Shown piece after piece: positions 1 through 7,503 of a stretch of 35,144 bases of DNA. Both the position numbers and the translations under genes were made by a program. Within the stretch, counting starts at the first letter, position 1, and each line of letters begins with the position of its first letter. Origin of the DNA: Prolixibacteraceae bacterium (lineage in GTDB: Bacteria; Bacteroidota; Bacteroidia; Bacteroidales; Prolixibacteraceae); contig JANXYV010000107.1 in assembly GCA_025355875.1 (NCBI GenBank), positions 1-35,144 on the forward strand, read 5' to 3'. A model generated the notes under the pieces. The model searched no databases, was not told the DNA's origin, and saw only the letters and a list, made by a program, of their open reading frames with translations.

Positions 1-459
1 GCTCCCCAGCAGAGCCTGTGTCCCCTTCCTCTTTACAATGTGTAAAGTTAATATTCTGAAAATAAAATGTTTGAGAAATACACAGAAATAAAATAGTCAA
101 AAAATAATGCTCAAAGAATTTGGATTACAACATAGAAGAAACTGGTTATACTTCGCTGAAAAATAATTCTTCGATCGCAAACATTTTGTATTGCAGACGC
201 ATGGACGTTGTCTGATCATTCTAAGAGCGTACATTGCTTCTAATAAGGATGGATTCTCCAGTGGTAAGTTGGCTGAGTAGGCTTAACACACCCCAATCAC
301 CCACATACTTGTATATGGTTATCGTTAATGCGGTTTCCGGAGGCTTCGGGATGGAGCAATTTTCTCCAAATGGCATTGTCCTCGTTTTTGGCATTGGGTA
401 CAATGACTAAAGTCTCTGGTATTTAGATGATTTAGTCGTTTCATATGAATGTTAGGTTC
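1..459. other. Gene-poor left edge
   Basis: No convincing gene was found in this stretch. Short open frames exist (for example 221-403 on the minus strand), but they have no recognisable domain, no signal peptide and no good start context. The first 30 bases are C-rich, and a short frame entering from the left closes at 43-45, so the tail of an upstream gene is possible but unproven. The rest is AT-rich intergenic sequence lying downstream of the minus-strand barrel gene at 460-1362. Confidence 0.5.
31..47. repeat. Short inverted repeat near left edge
   Basis: CTTTACAATGTGTAAAG is a perfect inverted repeat with 7-base arms and a 3-base centre. It could be a small operator or chance in AT-rich DNA. 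The spacer is too short for a good terminator loop and no T-run follows. Confidence 0.3.
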
Positions 460-1362
460 TCAAAAACTCAATGTAAACATGAGGGATTGATCGACCAAAT
501 TACTGGCTGACAAGTTCGGGTCGTGTACCAGATGATAATTGTATTCCAAACCGATTTTCTTATAAAATATACCTGAACGCACAAGAATAGTTCTTCGACT
601 GGCTTCCAGATTTGTGAAGATATTTTCCCGGGATAATGCAACTGCTTTGCCATAAAAAACGAAACTGATAGATTGGGTGATCGGGTAGTTAAAATTGTAC
701 TCGATAATCCCGCTGAAGCCTGATTCAAAGTTTGGGTTTCCGGTAATATTTTGCTGAACTTCAAAGTTTTTGTTCAGTGTTTGCTGGAAAGCATATCCCA
801 ATCCATAGGTGAGTTCCCAGTTAGCGTTATTCTCTTTTTGTTTGGAGTAGTGCTTTTGCCCGATAAACAGAGTTTGATACAGAAACAAAGGGTCAAGAAA
901 ACTCGTTGGTTTATTATCGATTGTACCTTTTCCGAAATTAGTTTCAGCTGTTGTTTCCAGGAATAAGCGGATGGCCGGCTTATGAAGGATTGGCAGTGAT
1001 GGGGTAATAGCCCAGATAAAAGCATCCTGCAGTTTTAAAGGAGGCTGTTCATGCATTTTACTTTGACCGTATTGCATAAACAAGCTTGAGCTTAGGTCAA
1101 GTTTTGATCCAATGTAGTCGAAATCAGAATTTACAGTACCCAGCCATTGCAGGTTCGAAACTTTTGTGCCATTCGTGTTCGATTGGCCATAAGTCAGGCC
1201 CAAACTTGGCCGGATGTGAAAATGCACTTTTTTTTCGGGTTTGACAGTTTCAGTGTTACCTATCTTAATGGAATCATTCTGAGCAAACCCATTTCCGAAT
1301 ATGGGAATAGTGTTACCGAGAAAAAGTATCACCAAAAAGATAGGTAGCAAGTAAAACTTCAT
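460..1362 (-). CDS. Exported outer-membrane beta-barrel protein (DUF3078-like)
   Basis: A 300-aa protein with an N-terminal signal peptide (residues 1-27: hydrophobic core LLPIFLVILFLG, cleavage near GFAQ). The mature part alternates polar and aromatic/hydrophobic residues in short strands (for example LSSSLFMQYGQ near 90, WELTYGLGYAFQ near 180) and ends in a terminal Phe (SLMFTLSF), typical of outer-membrane barrels. The pattern resembles DUF3078-type Bacteroidota proteins, but this is by general likeness only. It starts one base after the stop of the gene at 1364-1984, so the two are almost certainly co-transcribed. No enzymatic motif is visible. The role is likely structural or as an outer-membrane partner of the neighbouring exported protein. 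Confidence 0.75.
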   Translation of the reverse strand: MKFYLLPIFLVILFLGNTIPIFGNGFAQNDSIKIGNTETVKPEKKVHFHIRPSLGLTYGQSNTNGTKVSNLQWLGTVNSDFDYIGSKLDLSSSLFMQYGQSKMHEQPPLKLQDAFIWAITPSLPILHKPAIRLFLETTAETNFGKGTIDNKPTSFLDPLFLYQTLFIGQKHYSKQKENNANWELTYGLGYAFQQTLNKNFEVQQNITGNPNFESGFSGIIEYNFNYPITQSISFVFYGKAVALSRENIFTNLEASRRTILVRSGIFYKKIGLEYNYHLVHDPNLSASNLVDQSLMFTLSF

Positions 1363-1363
1363 C

Positions 1364-1984
1364 TTATTTCATCAGGGTTACGTGACCGGTTTTGGTATGT
1401 TTGGAAGCCATATATTCACCTGAAACCACATCAAGGTTGAACGTTGACTGATACCGTGAAACGCCGCTTCCTTTCGTACTTCCACCACTCGAATTAGATT
1501 CGCCCCAACTCCACGATGCAATCAAATCACAGGCTCCGTCCGTGCAATCGGCAGGCATGGTAAATTGTCCATTTACTACCGCCAACTTTGTTGATTTACC
1601 TTTGACATAAACCATAATATTGATGTCGCTAACAGATACTTTTCCTGTTGAGGCTTTTGTTGGCGATTCTCTGACAGGTGCAGCAGAGCTTTTATCCAAT
1701 TCCATGGTGATAACGAATGGCTTGTGCATTCTCTTGCCCGTTGCCATACCACTAGAGGGATCTCTGGGGCTGATAATTTCCTGATCAAAATCGATGGTAC
1801 AGGTCCCATCCCCACAGCGAATTTTTCCGGTACAAACCACTGATGACTTTTCGGTTGCCATGCCTGCTGAAGAAATGCTCTTCGAAGCTGCTTTTTTAGT
1901 GCCCATAACTTCCTGAGCAATTAACTGATTGGTAAAACCGGCACTTACTAAAAGCACCAAAACCATTACATTTTTCTTTTTCAT
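1364..1984 (-). CDS. Exported Hcp-like (type VI tube-like) protein
   Basis: A 206-aa protein. The start at 1984 (MKKKNVMVLVLL) is chosen over an in-frame upstream start at 2038 because it places a normal signal peptide (residues 1-23, cleavage near IAQ) at the N-terminus. Residues 71-99 hold an ISPRDPSSG...TGKRMHKPFVIT...LDKSS segment that closely resembles the conserved core of Hcp/DUF796 type VI secretion tube proteins. SWSWGESNSSGG (157-168) resembles the Hcp ring-loop region. Two Cys pairs (51/57/62 and 147/152) fit an oxidised, exported protein. Classical Hcp proteins lack a Sec signal, so this may be an exported relative rather than a working tube subunit. No other type VI genes are in the window. 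It is followed directly by the barrel gene. Confidence 0.55.
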   Translation of the reverse strand: MKKKNVMVLVLLVSAGFTNQLIAQEVMGTKKAASKSISSAGMATEKSSVVCTGKIRCGDGTCTIDFDQEIISPRDPSSGMATGKRMHKPFVITMELDKSSAAPVRESPTKASTGKVSVSDINIMVYVKGKSTKLAVVNGQFTMPADCTDGACDLIASWSWGESNSSGGSTKGSGVSRYQSTFNLDVVSGEYMASKHTKTGHVTLMK

Positions 1985-2030
1985 AAGTTTTTTCGTTTTT
2001 AAAGAAGTTTCTAATTGAAATTCTAAATAT

Positions 2031-2048
2031 AAAGACAAATAAGTCTTT
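2031..2048. repeat. Small hairpin in divergent promoter region
   Basis: AAAGAC-AAATAA-GTCTTT forms a 6-bp stem in the 5' leader of the Hcp-like gene, within the divergent intergenic region. It could be a leader hairpin or operator half-sites; the signal is weak. Confidence 0.25.
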
Positions 2049-2133
2049 TAATTGTTTACAGATCAATCTCAAATATCTCCAAGAAATTCTAATTACATTG
2101 GAAAGTGTAATTTTTCTACGAATAGAATAGCTA

Positions 2134-2158
2134 TTGAAAGAATGTTTCAATACTTTTG
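2134..2158 (+). promoter_or_regulatory. Candidate promoter for the response regulator gene
   Basis: TACTTTTG at 2151-2158 matches the Bacteroidota -7 box TAnnTTTG exactly. A partial -33 element (TTG at 2134-2136) lies closer than the usual spacing, so only the -7 box is convincing. It lies about 33 bases before the ATG at 2191. Confidence 0.4.
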
Positions 2159-2190
2159 ATTGATTCAAATATTAACGACAACCTTTTTTG

Positions 2191-2568
2191 ATGATGAATG
2201 AGAATAAATTTCCAAACATTCTGATTGCTGAGGATGTGGAATCCAATTTCCTTTATTTAAAAGCGGTATTAAGCAAATTAAACGCGACTATTTTTTGGGC
2301 AAAAAATGGGCTCGAGGCAATAAAGATTTGCGATGATGAGTCGATTGATATAGTGATGATGGACTTGCAAATGCCGGAAATGAATGGTTATGAAGCAACC
2401 AAGATCCTGAAAAAGAAATTTCCAAACTTGATTATTATCGCCCAGACTGCCTTCGCCATGTCAGACGACCGGGAAAAGGCCCTGGATGTCGGTTGCGATG
2501 ATTATCTGGCCAAACCGATCAAATCAAAGGATTTGTTGAGCACTGTCGAGAAGTTTATTAAGTTTTAA
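2191..2568 (+). CDS. Stand-alone CheY-like response regulator receiver
   Basis: About 125 aa, a single receiver domain with no output domain. Numbering from the TTG at 2188, the acidic pair is E15-D16 (IAEDVES), the phospho-acceptor is D59 (VMMDLQMPEMNGYEA), the switch Thr is T87 (AQTAFA) and the conserved Lys is K109 (LAKPI). All key residues are present, so it should be phosphorylatable. The ATG at 2191 or 2194 is preferred over the TTG. No histidine kinase is adjacent, so the partner is encoded elsewhere, possibly a hybrid kinase. The LQMPEMNGYEAT signature is typical of receivers from hybrid kinases and phosphorelays. The gene is monocistronic, bounded by a divergent promoter and a strong terminator. 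Confidence 0.93.
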   Translation: MMNENKFPNILIAEDVESNFLYLKAVLSKLNATIFWAKNGLEAIKICDDESIDIVMMDLQMPEMNGYEATKILKKKFPNLIIIAQTAFAMSDDREKALDVGCDDYLAKPIKSKDLLSTVEKFIKF

Positions 2569-2592
2569 CTCCGAATGAAGCGATAGTTTTCA

Positions 2593-2630
2593 AAAAAAAC
2601 GTCCATCAATACAAAGATGGACGTTTTTTT
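2593..2630 (+). terminator. Strong intrinsic terminator
   Basis: A perfect 15-bp inverted repeat: seven A then CGTCCATC, an 8-base loop, then GATGGACG and seven T. It lies about 25 bases after the stop of the response regulator. The A-run/T-run symmetry means it could work on both strands, but only the plus-strand gene reads into it. Confidence 0.93.
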
Positions 2631-2641
2631 ATTATCCATGT

Positions 2642-2674
2642 TTTGCCGGATATACATATCAATCACTACTTTTG
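2642..2674 (+). promoter_or_regulatory. Candidate promoter of dCMP deaminase-protease pair
   Basis: TTTG at 2642-2645 and TACTTTTG at 2667-2674 match the Bacteroidota -33 (TTTG) and -7 (TAnnTTTG) boxes, with a 21-base spacer. It lies just after the terminator and about 55 bases before the start codon at 2730. This is the best promoter match in the window. Confidence 0.6.
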
Positions 2675-2691
2675 CCAAGTTGAAGAAACAG

Positions 2692-2707
2692 ACCGGATGC
2701 ATCCGGT
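2692..2707. promoter_or_regulatory. Perfect 16-bp palindrome in the 5' leader
   Basis: ACCGGATGCATCCGGT is a perfect palindrome placed roughly +10 to +26 from the expected transcription start and 22 bases before the ATG at 2730. It may be an operator for a dimeric regulator or a leader hairpin. No regulator is identified. Confidence 0.45.
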
Positions 2708-2729
2708 TCACTTAAATTAGATAAAGTTA

Positions 2730-3179
2730 ATGGAAGCCATAGCAGCAGATGCAAATCAAAAAAAACAATTCCTTCTCGATCAGAGGTATTTGAAAATGGC
2801 CATGGTCTGGGCCCAGAATTCATACTGTAAACGGCGTCAGGTGGGCGCCTTGCTGGTTAAAGACAAGATGATCATTTCGGATGGTTACAACGGAACGCCT
2901 TCCGGATTTGAAAACAATTGTGAGGACGAAAACAACAAAACCTTTCCCTATGTGTTGCATGCTGAAGCGAATGCCATTACGAAAGTTGCCAAGTCGAACA
3001 ACAGCAGCGATGGAGCAACTTTGTATGTGACTTCTTCGCCTTGTCTGGAATGTGCGAAGCTGATTATTCAGGCAGGAATTAAGAGAGTGGTATTTTACGA
3101 TAATTATCATCTGGCAGATGGAATACAACTGCTGGAAAAGGCAAATATTGAGGTGGTGCAAGTTCATCTGGATTCATAA
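2730..3179 (+). CDS. dCMP deaminase (ComEB-type cytidine/deoxycytidylate deaminase)
   Basis: A 149-aa cytosolic enzyme converting dCMP to dUMP, the precursor of dTMP. It carries the zinc deaminase signatures HAEAN (H77 zinc ligand, E79 proton shuttle) and PCLEC (C105, C108 zinc ligands). The preceding GYNGTPSGFENNCED segment (52-66) is typical of dCMP deaminases and ComEB rather than cytidine or tRNA-adenosine deaminases. The length is normal for the family. It begins after a good promoter and a palindromic leader. The downstream protease gene starts 13 bases after its stop, so the two are probably one operon. Confidence 0.93.
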   Translation: MEAIAADANQKKQFLLDQRYLKMAMVWAQNSYCKRRQVGALLVKDKMIISDGYNGTPSGFENNCEDENNKTFPYVLHAEANAITKVAKSNNSSDGATLYVTSSPCLECAKLIIQAGIKRVVFYDNYHLADGIQLLEKANIEVVQVHLDS

Positions 3180-3192
3180 ATCAGAAAAGTAA

Positions 3193-4827
3193 ATGAGAAA
3201 TTCAAAATATTCAGTCTATATCCCTGTAATTTTGGCGGTTACATTAGCTGCCGGCATTTTAATCGGGAACCGCTTGACCCGGAATGCCGGTCCGGGTAGC
3301 CTATCATTATCGATGACAAAATCGAATAAAATGGATGGCATTCTGGATTTGATAAAGAATGCTTATGTGGATTCGATATCCACCGACACCCTGGTTGAAA
3401 AAACGATTCCGCAACTGCTCAAGAATCTGGATCCGCACACTTCCTATATTCCGGCGAAGGAATTAGGTGGAGTTGAAGAAGAAATGCGCGGTGATTTTGG
3501 TGGAATCGGCGTGCAGTTTTCAATACAAAACGACACCGTGATGGTGGTTGATGTGATTTCGGGCGGTCCATCGTCGAAACTGGGCATTCTGCAGGGAGAC
3601 CGGATCGTGACCGTAAACGATACTTTGATGGTTGGCAAAGGATTGAAAAATGAAAAGGTGCTTTCAAAACTCAGGGGCCAAAAAGGGACAAAAGTAAAAG
3701 TTGGGATAAAAAGAAAGAGCTTCAGGGATCTGATAAGTTTTGACATTACCCGGGGCGAAATTCCGATCTACAGCGTGGATGTGAGTTACATGATCCATCC
3801 TGACCTTGGGTACATCAAAGTGAGCCGTTTTGGTGAAAAAACCTACGACGAATTCATGGCCGGAATGAATAAACTTCAGGAAAAGGGCATGAAAAGTGTG
3901 ATTATAGATTTACGCGGAAATCCGGGCGGTTACCTGAATGCTGTAATCAAAATGGTGAACGAGTTTCTGGATAAGGGCGAATTAATTCTTTATACCCAGG
4001 GAAAAAATCAGGCGCGAAAAACCTACAAAGCCGATAGCCGTGGTGAATTCCGCGATATAAAAGTGGTGGTCTTGGTTGATGACTTTTCGGCCTCTGCCAG
4101 CGAAATATTCGCCGGTGCTATTCAGGACAATGACCGTGGATGGATCGTTGGACGACGTTCGTTTGGGAAAGGATTGGTTCAGGAGCAGATTCCGTTTAAT
4201 GACGGGAGTGCAATACGTCTTACAGTGGCCCGGTATTATACCCCAAGTGGCCGTTGCATCCAGAAACCTTACGACAAAGGAACCGACGAATATTACAAAG
4301 ATATCATGGACCGCGCAATTCACGGTGAATTCCAAAAGGCCGACAGCATCAAATATTCGGATACCGTGAAATACAGGACACTTTCAGGACGAATTGTACA
4401 CGGAGGCGGAGGAATCATGCCCGATTATTTCATCCCTGCAGATACACTGGGTTATTCGAAATACTATTCGAAGATCACTCAAAAAGGCCTGGTTTATCAG
4501 TTTGCTCTGGATTTTGCTGACACGAACCGGAAAGAACTTTCGAAAATGACCACCAGCGAAGAATTCGAAAACTACTTCCGGAAAACCGATGTTTTGTCGC
4601 TTTTTGTGGCTTTTGCCGAAAAGAAAGGGATAAAGCAGAAGGGAACCGATCTTAAAACCTCATCCAAAATAATTGATAATCAGGTTAAAGCATACATTGC
4701 CCGCAACATTATTGGGGAGGCTGGTTTTTACCCGATCATCAAAAATATTGATAAAACCTTACTCGAGGCCATTGAGAAATCAAGGAATCCGATTCAACAA
4801 AATTTATCCATGGCTGTAACAAAATGA
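3193..4827 (+). CDS. C-terminal processing protease, S41 family (CtpA/Prc type)
   Basis: A 544-aa envelope protease anchored by one N-terminal membrane segment (residues 8-25). An S41 N-terminal helical region with NLDPHTSYIP (78-87) comes first, then a PDZ domain (about 103-185, GIGVQF ... GGPSSKLGILQGDRI), then the S41 catalytic core. The catalytic Ser is S301 in FSASASE and the catalytic Lys is K326 in FGKGLVQ, with the 25-residue spacing seen in E. coli Prc. DLRGNPGG (239-246) is the conserved substrate-pocket motif. It cleaves or trims C-termini of periplasmic proteins. A divergent C-terminal region of about 130 aa follows. It lies 13 bases after the dCMP deaminase gene. Confidence 0.95.
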   Translation: MRNSKYSVYIPVILAVTLAAGILIGNRLTRNAGPGSLSLSMTKSNKMDGILDLIKNAYVDSISTDTLVEKTIPQLLKNLDPHTSYIPAKELGGVEEEMRGDFGGIGVQFSIQNDTVMVVDVISGGPSSKLGILQGDRIVTVNDTLMVGKGLKNEKVLSKLRGQKGTKVKVGIKRKSFRDLISFDITRGEIPIYSVDVSYMIHPDLGYIKVSRFGEKTYDEFMAGMNKLQEKGMKSVIIDLRGNPGGYLNAVIKMVNEFLDKGELILYTQGKNQARKTYKADSRGEFRDIKVVVLVDDFSASASEIFAGAIQDNDRGWIVGRRSFGKGLVQEQIPFNDGSAIRLTVARYYTPSGRCIQKPYDKGTDEYYKDIMDRAIHGEFQKADSIKYSDTVKYRTLSGRIVHGGGGIMPDYFIPADTLGYSKYYSKITQKGLVYQFALDFADTNRKELSKMTTSEEFENYFRKTDVLSLFVAFAEKKGIKQKGTDLKTSSKIIDNQVKAYIARNIIGEAGFYPIIKNIDKTLLEAIEKSRNPIQQNLSMAVTK

Positions 4828-4868
4828 AAGGCTGATCGTCATACGAGGTGAAATAGGCCCGCATCAGC

Positions 4869-5354
4869 ATGAATGTTAAGGAATACAACCAATCCGTCGA
4901 TTTATATTCAGATCATGTTTTCCGGTTTATCCTGAAAAACATCCGGGACGAGGAACGCGCCCGCGACATCGTTCAGGATAGTTATGAGAAATTGTGGCGG
5001 AACGCCGGAAATGTGAATGCCGACAAAGTAAAATCATACTTATTTACAACAGCCTACCATACAATGATTGACGTGCTCCGGAAAGATAAACGCCAGACTT
5101 TTCTGGAAGATTATCAGATTCCGGAGGAAACGCACGATGAACAATACTCCGATTTGACTGAAATTCTGAGCGAAGCTGTGAAACGCCTGCCCGGGATACA
5201 ACGGTCGGTTATTTTGCTCCGCGATTATGAAGGATATTCATACCAGGAAATAGGAGAAATCACCACTTTAAGCGAAGCACAGGTAAAGGTCTACATCTAC
5301 CGCGCCCGGGTTTTTCTGAAAAATTACATTGGAAGAATGGAGGTAGTACTATGA
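4869..5354 (+). CDS. ECF-type RNA polymerase sigma factor
   Basis: A 161-aa sigma-70 family protein. Region 2 spans about residues 8-75, with ERARDIVQDSYEKLW as the core-binding helix. Region 4 spans about 105-158, with the helix-turn-helix YSYQEIGEITTLSEAQVKVY. There is no region 1 or 3, as expected for ECF sigmas. Its last codons overlap the next gene by four bases (ATGA), implying translational coupling to the membrane protein that probably restrains it. The downstream outer-membrane barrel may be a regulon target. The stimulus is not evident, though its position just after an envelope protease suggests envelope stress (inference). Confidence 0.93.
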   Translation: MNVKEYNQSVDLYSDHVFRFILKNIRDEERARDIVQDSYEKLWRNAGNVNADKVKSYLFTTAYHTMIDVLRKDKRQTFLEDYQIPEETHDEQYSDLTEILSEAVKRLPGIQRSVILLRDYEGYSYQEIGEITTLSEAQVKVYIYRARVFLKNYIGRMEVVL

Positions 5355-6397
5355 CGATAACCAGGGATAATTACGAACCTTACTTTTTGGATTTCCTCGA
5401 AGGACGTCTGGAAGAAGTTGAAATCGATCAGTTTCTGGATTTTTTAAATCAAAACCCGGACCTGAAGGAAGAGCTCCAATTGTTCGAAAGCTTCTGTATG
5501 CCTGAAGAACACATCGTTTTTCCGGACAAAAATCAACTCTATAAACAGATCTCTGACCAGAAAGCCGGGGTCGAAATCAGGATCATTGCCTATTTGGAAG
5601 GCGATCTTTCAGCTGAAGACCGAACACTTTTCGAAGCTGACCAACGCCTTGATTATGAACTGAAAAAGGAAACCGATCTTTTTACCAAAACCCGCCTGAC
5701 TGCTGATGCCGGTATAAAATTTACCGGAAAAAAGAAATTCTACAGGAGTCCGGGTTCGACCAGAATCCTGAATTGGTTGGCCAGTGCGGCGGCTGTCCTT
5801 GTTTTGCTTTGGGCTGTCGGTTCCCGTGTGCAGATTGGAACTCCTGAAAAGCAGAAAGAATCGGTACAAGTCATTGCCGAAATAAAAATACCGGAAGTTC
5901 CTCCGAAAAAGCTTGAAACAACCGAAGTCGTTTCAGAAACGAAACTTCAACGGAAAGAGGAGAGCGGAAAGAGGAGAGAATTTGCACAGGTTACCGGGAT
6001 CACAGAATCTTCAGGCGAAAAACCGGTAGAACATATCTTGGAAAGTTCCATCATGCCTGCACGCGACTCAATGGCCGTTCATGAAATTAGCCCAAAGCTG
6101 GCTCAGTTGGATTCTGTTCCTGCTGAAAACCGTCTGACCATTTCTAAATCGATACCTGAGGTAAAAGACGAAGTTGAAACGAAATCAGTGACGCTGGATG
6201 AAATTTTGACCAGTAAGGTTAAGAAGATCGGTGACGAAGGAATCCTTTCCGCTAAGCGGATAGCTCGTGCCGGACTGAACGCAGTTTCCGAAATTTCGGG
6301 CGATCGGATTGATTTCCGCAAGAAAGACGGGAAGATTTCAAATATCCGGTTTGAAAGCAAATTGCTGGCTTTTTCAATTCCCTTGAAAAAAAAATAG
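5351..6397 (+). CDS. Membrane anti-sigma-like protein with duplicated N-terminal module
   Basis: A 348-aa protein whose ATG overlaps the sigma-factor stop. The cytoplasmic N-terminus contains two similar helical modules (about residues 8-46, YFLDFLEGRLEEVE..., and 76-115, RIIAYLEGDLSAED...), each of the Y/F-L-E-G-x-L type found in anti-sigma N-termini. A single membrane helix follows (139-158, WLASAAAVLVLLWAVG). The remaining 190 residues would be periplasmic, charged and low in complexity. There is no zinc HxxxCxxC motif, so this is not a ZAS-type anti-sigma factor. The anti-sigma role is inferred from gene order, overlap and topology. Confidence 0.75.
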   Translation: MTITRDNYEPYFLDFLEGRLEEVEIDQFLDFLNQNPDLKEELQLFESFCMPEEHIVFPDKNQLYKQISDQKAGVEIRIIAYLEGDLSAEDRTLFEADQRLDYELKKETDLFTKTRLTADAGIKFTGKKKFYRSPGSTRILNWLASAAAVLVLLWAVGSRVQIGTPEKQKESVQVIAEIKIPEVPPKKLETTEVVSETKLQRKEESGKRREFAQVTGITESSGEKPVEHILESSIMPARDSMAVHEISPKLAQLDSVPAENRLTISKSIPEVKDEVETKSVTLDEILTSKVKKIGDEGILSAKRIARAGLNAVSEISGDRIDFRKKDGKISNIRFESKLLAFSIPLKKK

Positions 6398-6457
6398 TGC
6401 GGCTGTAACATTCTGAAATACTTCGCCGTCATAACTGCAAATTTTAAACAAACAGCC

Positions 6458-7336
6458 ATGAAACATTTTATCGTCTTAATTTTTGCAGTTGTTGCATTCA
6501 ATTTCAACCTGAAAGCTCAGGAGGAACCGACCATCAAAAAATCAAAGGAATCAATTCCGGAAACCGTATTTTTTAAAGATACTGTTCGAATTCATAATGG
6601 TCAGGACACGACCATTGTACGCATTGGCAAGAACGATGTAAAAGTCATTTCACACGCCGGCGGGACTGAAATCATACTTGGCAAGGATAAAGACAAAGAA
6701 AAAAACAAAAAGCATCATTCCGAAAAGTTTAAGGGTCACTGGCAAGGACTGGATTTTGGATTCAACGGGTATACCAATCCCGATTACAGCATGTACGATG
6801 TGGATGGTTTCATGTCGGTCATTCAGGCAAAATCGTATGAAGTCGGCCTCAACTTGCTTGAACTGAACATCAGCATTCATAAATCGTTCATCGGCCTGGT
6901 TTCGGGCATGGGAATGACTTTTAACGATTACAAATTCGAAACCCGATACACCCTGCAAAAAGGCGCTACCCGTACCGAACCGGTTTACCTCGATTACAAC
7001 AACCTGGAAAAGACCAAACTCTCGATGTATTACCTCAATGTGCCTTTGTTGCTAGAGTTTCAGATCCCGGTAAACAACAATGAAGGAAGGGTGTACATCA
7101 ACGCTGGAGTTTTGGGAGGAGTAAAACTTGATTCACATACCAAGGTGAAACATGGCGAAAGCAAAGACAAAGACCACAGCGGCTTTTACATCAATACCTT
7201 CAAGTACGATGCCATGGCCCGGATCGGGTACAAAGGAATTGGCCTCTACGCCAAATACAGCCTGACCCCGCTTTTTGAGACCGGGAAGGGTCCGGAACTT
7301 ACCCCATTTACTATTGGAATTAGTTTCTCCGATTAA
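6458..7336 (+). CDS. Outer-membrane beta-barrel protein, PorT family
   Basis: A 292-aa protein with a signal peptide (residues 1-20, cleavage after LKAQ), a polar, Lys-rich linker (about 22-92, including KDKDKEKNKKHH) and a C-terminal region of about 200 residues with barrel-like strands (GLDFGFNGYT, YYLNVPLLLEFQI, VYINAGVLGGVKL, YDAMARIGYKGIGLYAKYSLTPLF, FTIGISFSD). YLNVPLLLEF followed by a GxxxG-like turn is characteristic of the Bacteroidota barrel domain that includes PorT. It probably belongs to the sigma/anti-sigma operon. The function is unknown; it may be a sensor or structural component of the envelope. Confidence 0.8.
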   Translation: MKHFIVLIFAVVAFNFNLKAQEEPTIKKSKESIPETVFFKDTVRIHNGQDTTIVRIGKNDVKVISHAGGTEIILGKDKDKEKNKKHHSEKFKGHWQGLDFGFNGYTNPDYSMYDVDGFMSVIQAKSYEVGLNLLELNISIHKSFIGLVSGMGMTFNDYKFETRYTLQKGATRTEPVYLDYNNLEKTKLSMYYLNVPLLLEFQIPVNNNEGRVYINAGVLGGVKLDSHTKVKHGESKDKDHSGFYINTFKYDAMARIGYKGIGLYAKYSLTPLFETGKGPELTPFTIGISFSD

Positions 7337-7357
7337 TTCCGGTTCAAATTTTTGCTT

Positions 7358-7393
7358 CAGAAGGAGTTTATCAGAATTGATAAGCTCCTTCTG
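7358..7393 (+). terminator. Long stem-loop after the sigma operon
   Basis: CAGAAGGAGTTTATCA pairs with TGATAAGCTCCTTCTG across a 4-base loop (GAAT), a 16-bp stem with one G-U wobble, 21 bases after the barrel stop codon. It lacks a T-run, so it may be a 3'-end stabiliser or Rho-assisted terminator rather than a classic intrinsic one. Confidence 0.6.
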
Positions 7394-7406
7394 CATTAGG
7401 AAAGAT

Positions 7407-7414
7407 TACCTTTG
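7407..7414 (+). promoter_or_regulatory. Candidate -7 box upstream of peptidase E
   Basis: TACCTTTG matches TAnnTTTG and lies about 90 bases before the peptidase E ATG. No clear -33 box was found at the expected distance. Confidence 0.3.
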
Positions 7415-7452
7415 TCGTTGGCGCCAAACGCCTTTAGACGATTGTTTTTTTA

Positions 7453-7490
7453 AACTTTAGGCACTCCGAACTTTAGGCACTCCGAACTTT
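7453..7490. repeat. 16-bp tandem duplication in peptidase E leader
   Basis: AACTTTAGGCACTCCG occurs twice head-to-tail (7453-7468, 7469-7484) and is followed by a third partial copy (AACTTT, 7485-7490). It lies 14 bases upstream of the peptidase E start codon. It may be a slippage duplication or tandem binding sites. Confidence 0.8.
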
Positions 7491-7503
7491 TAAATTGCAA
7501 ACT

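Noticed and set aside
221-403. 60-aa minus-strand frame near the left edge
   Set aside because: No recognisable similarity, Pro/Thr-rich composition and no start signal; treated as non-coding.
1985-2038. Upstream 18-residue extension of the Hcp-like protein
   Set aside because: Starting at 2038 would bury the signal peptide behind a polar extension; the ATG at 1984 fits better.
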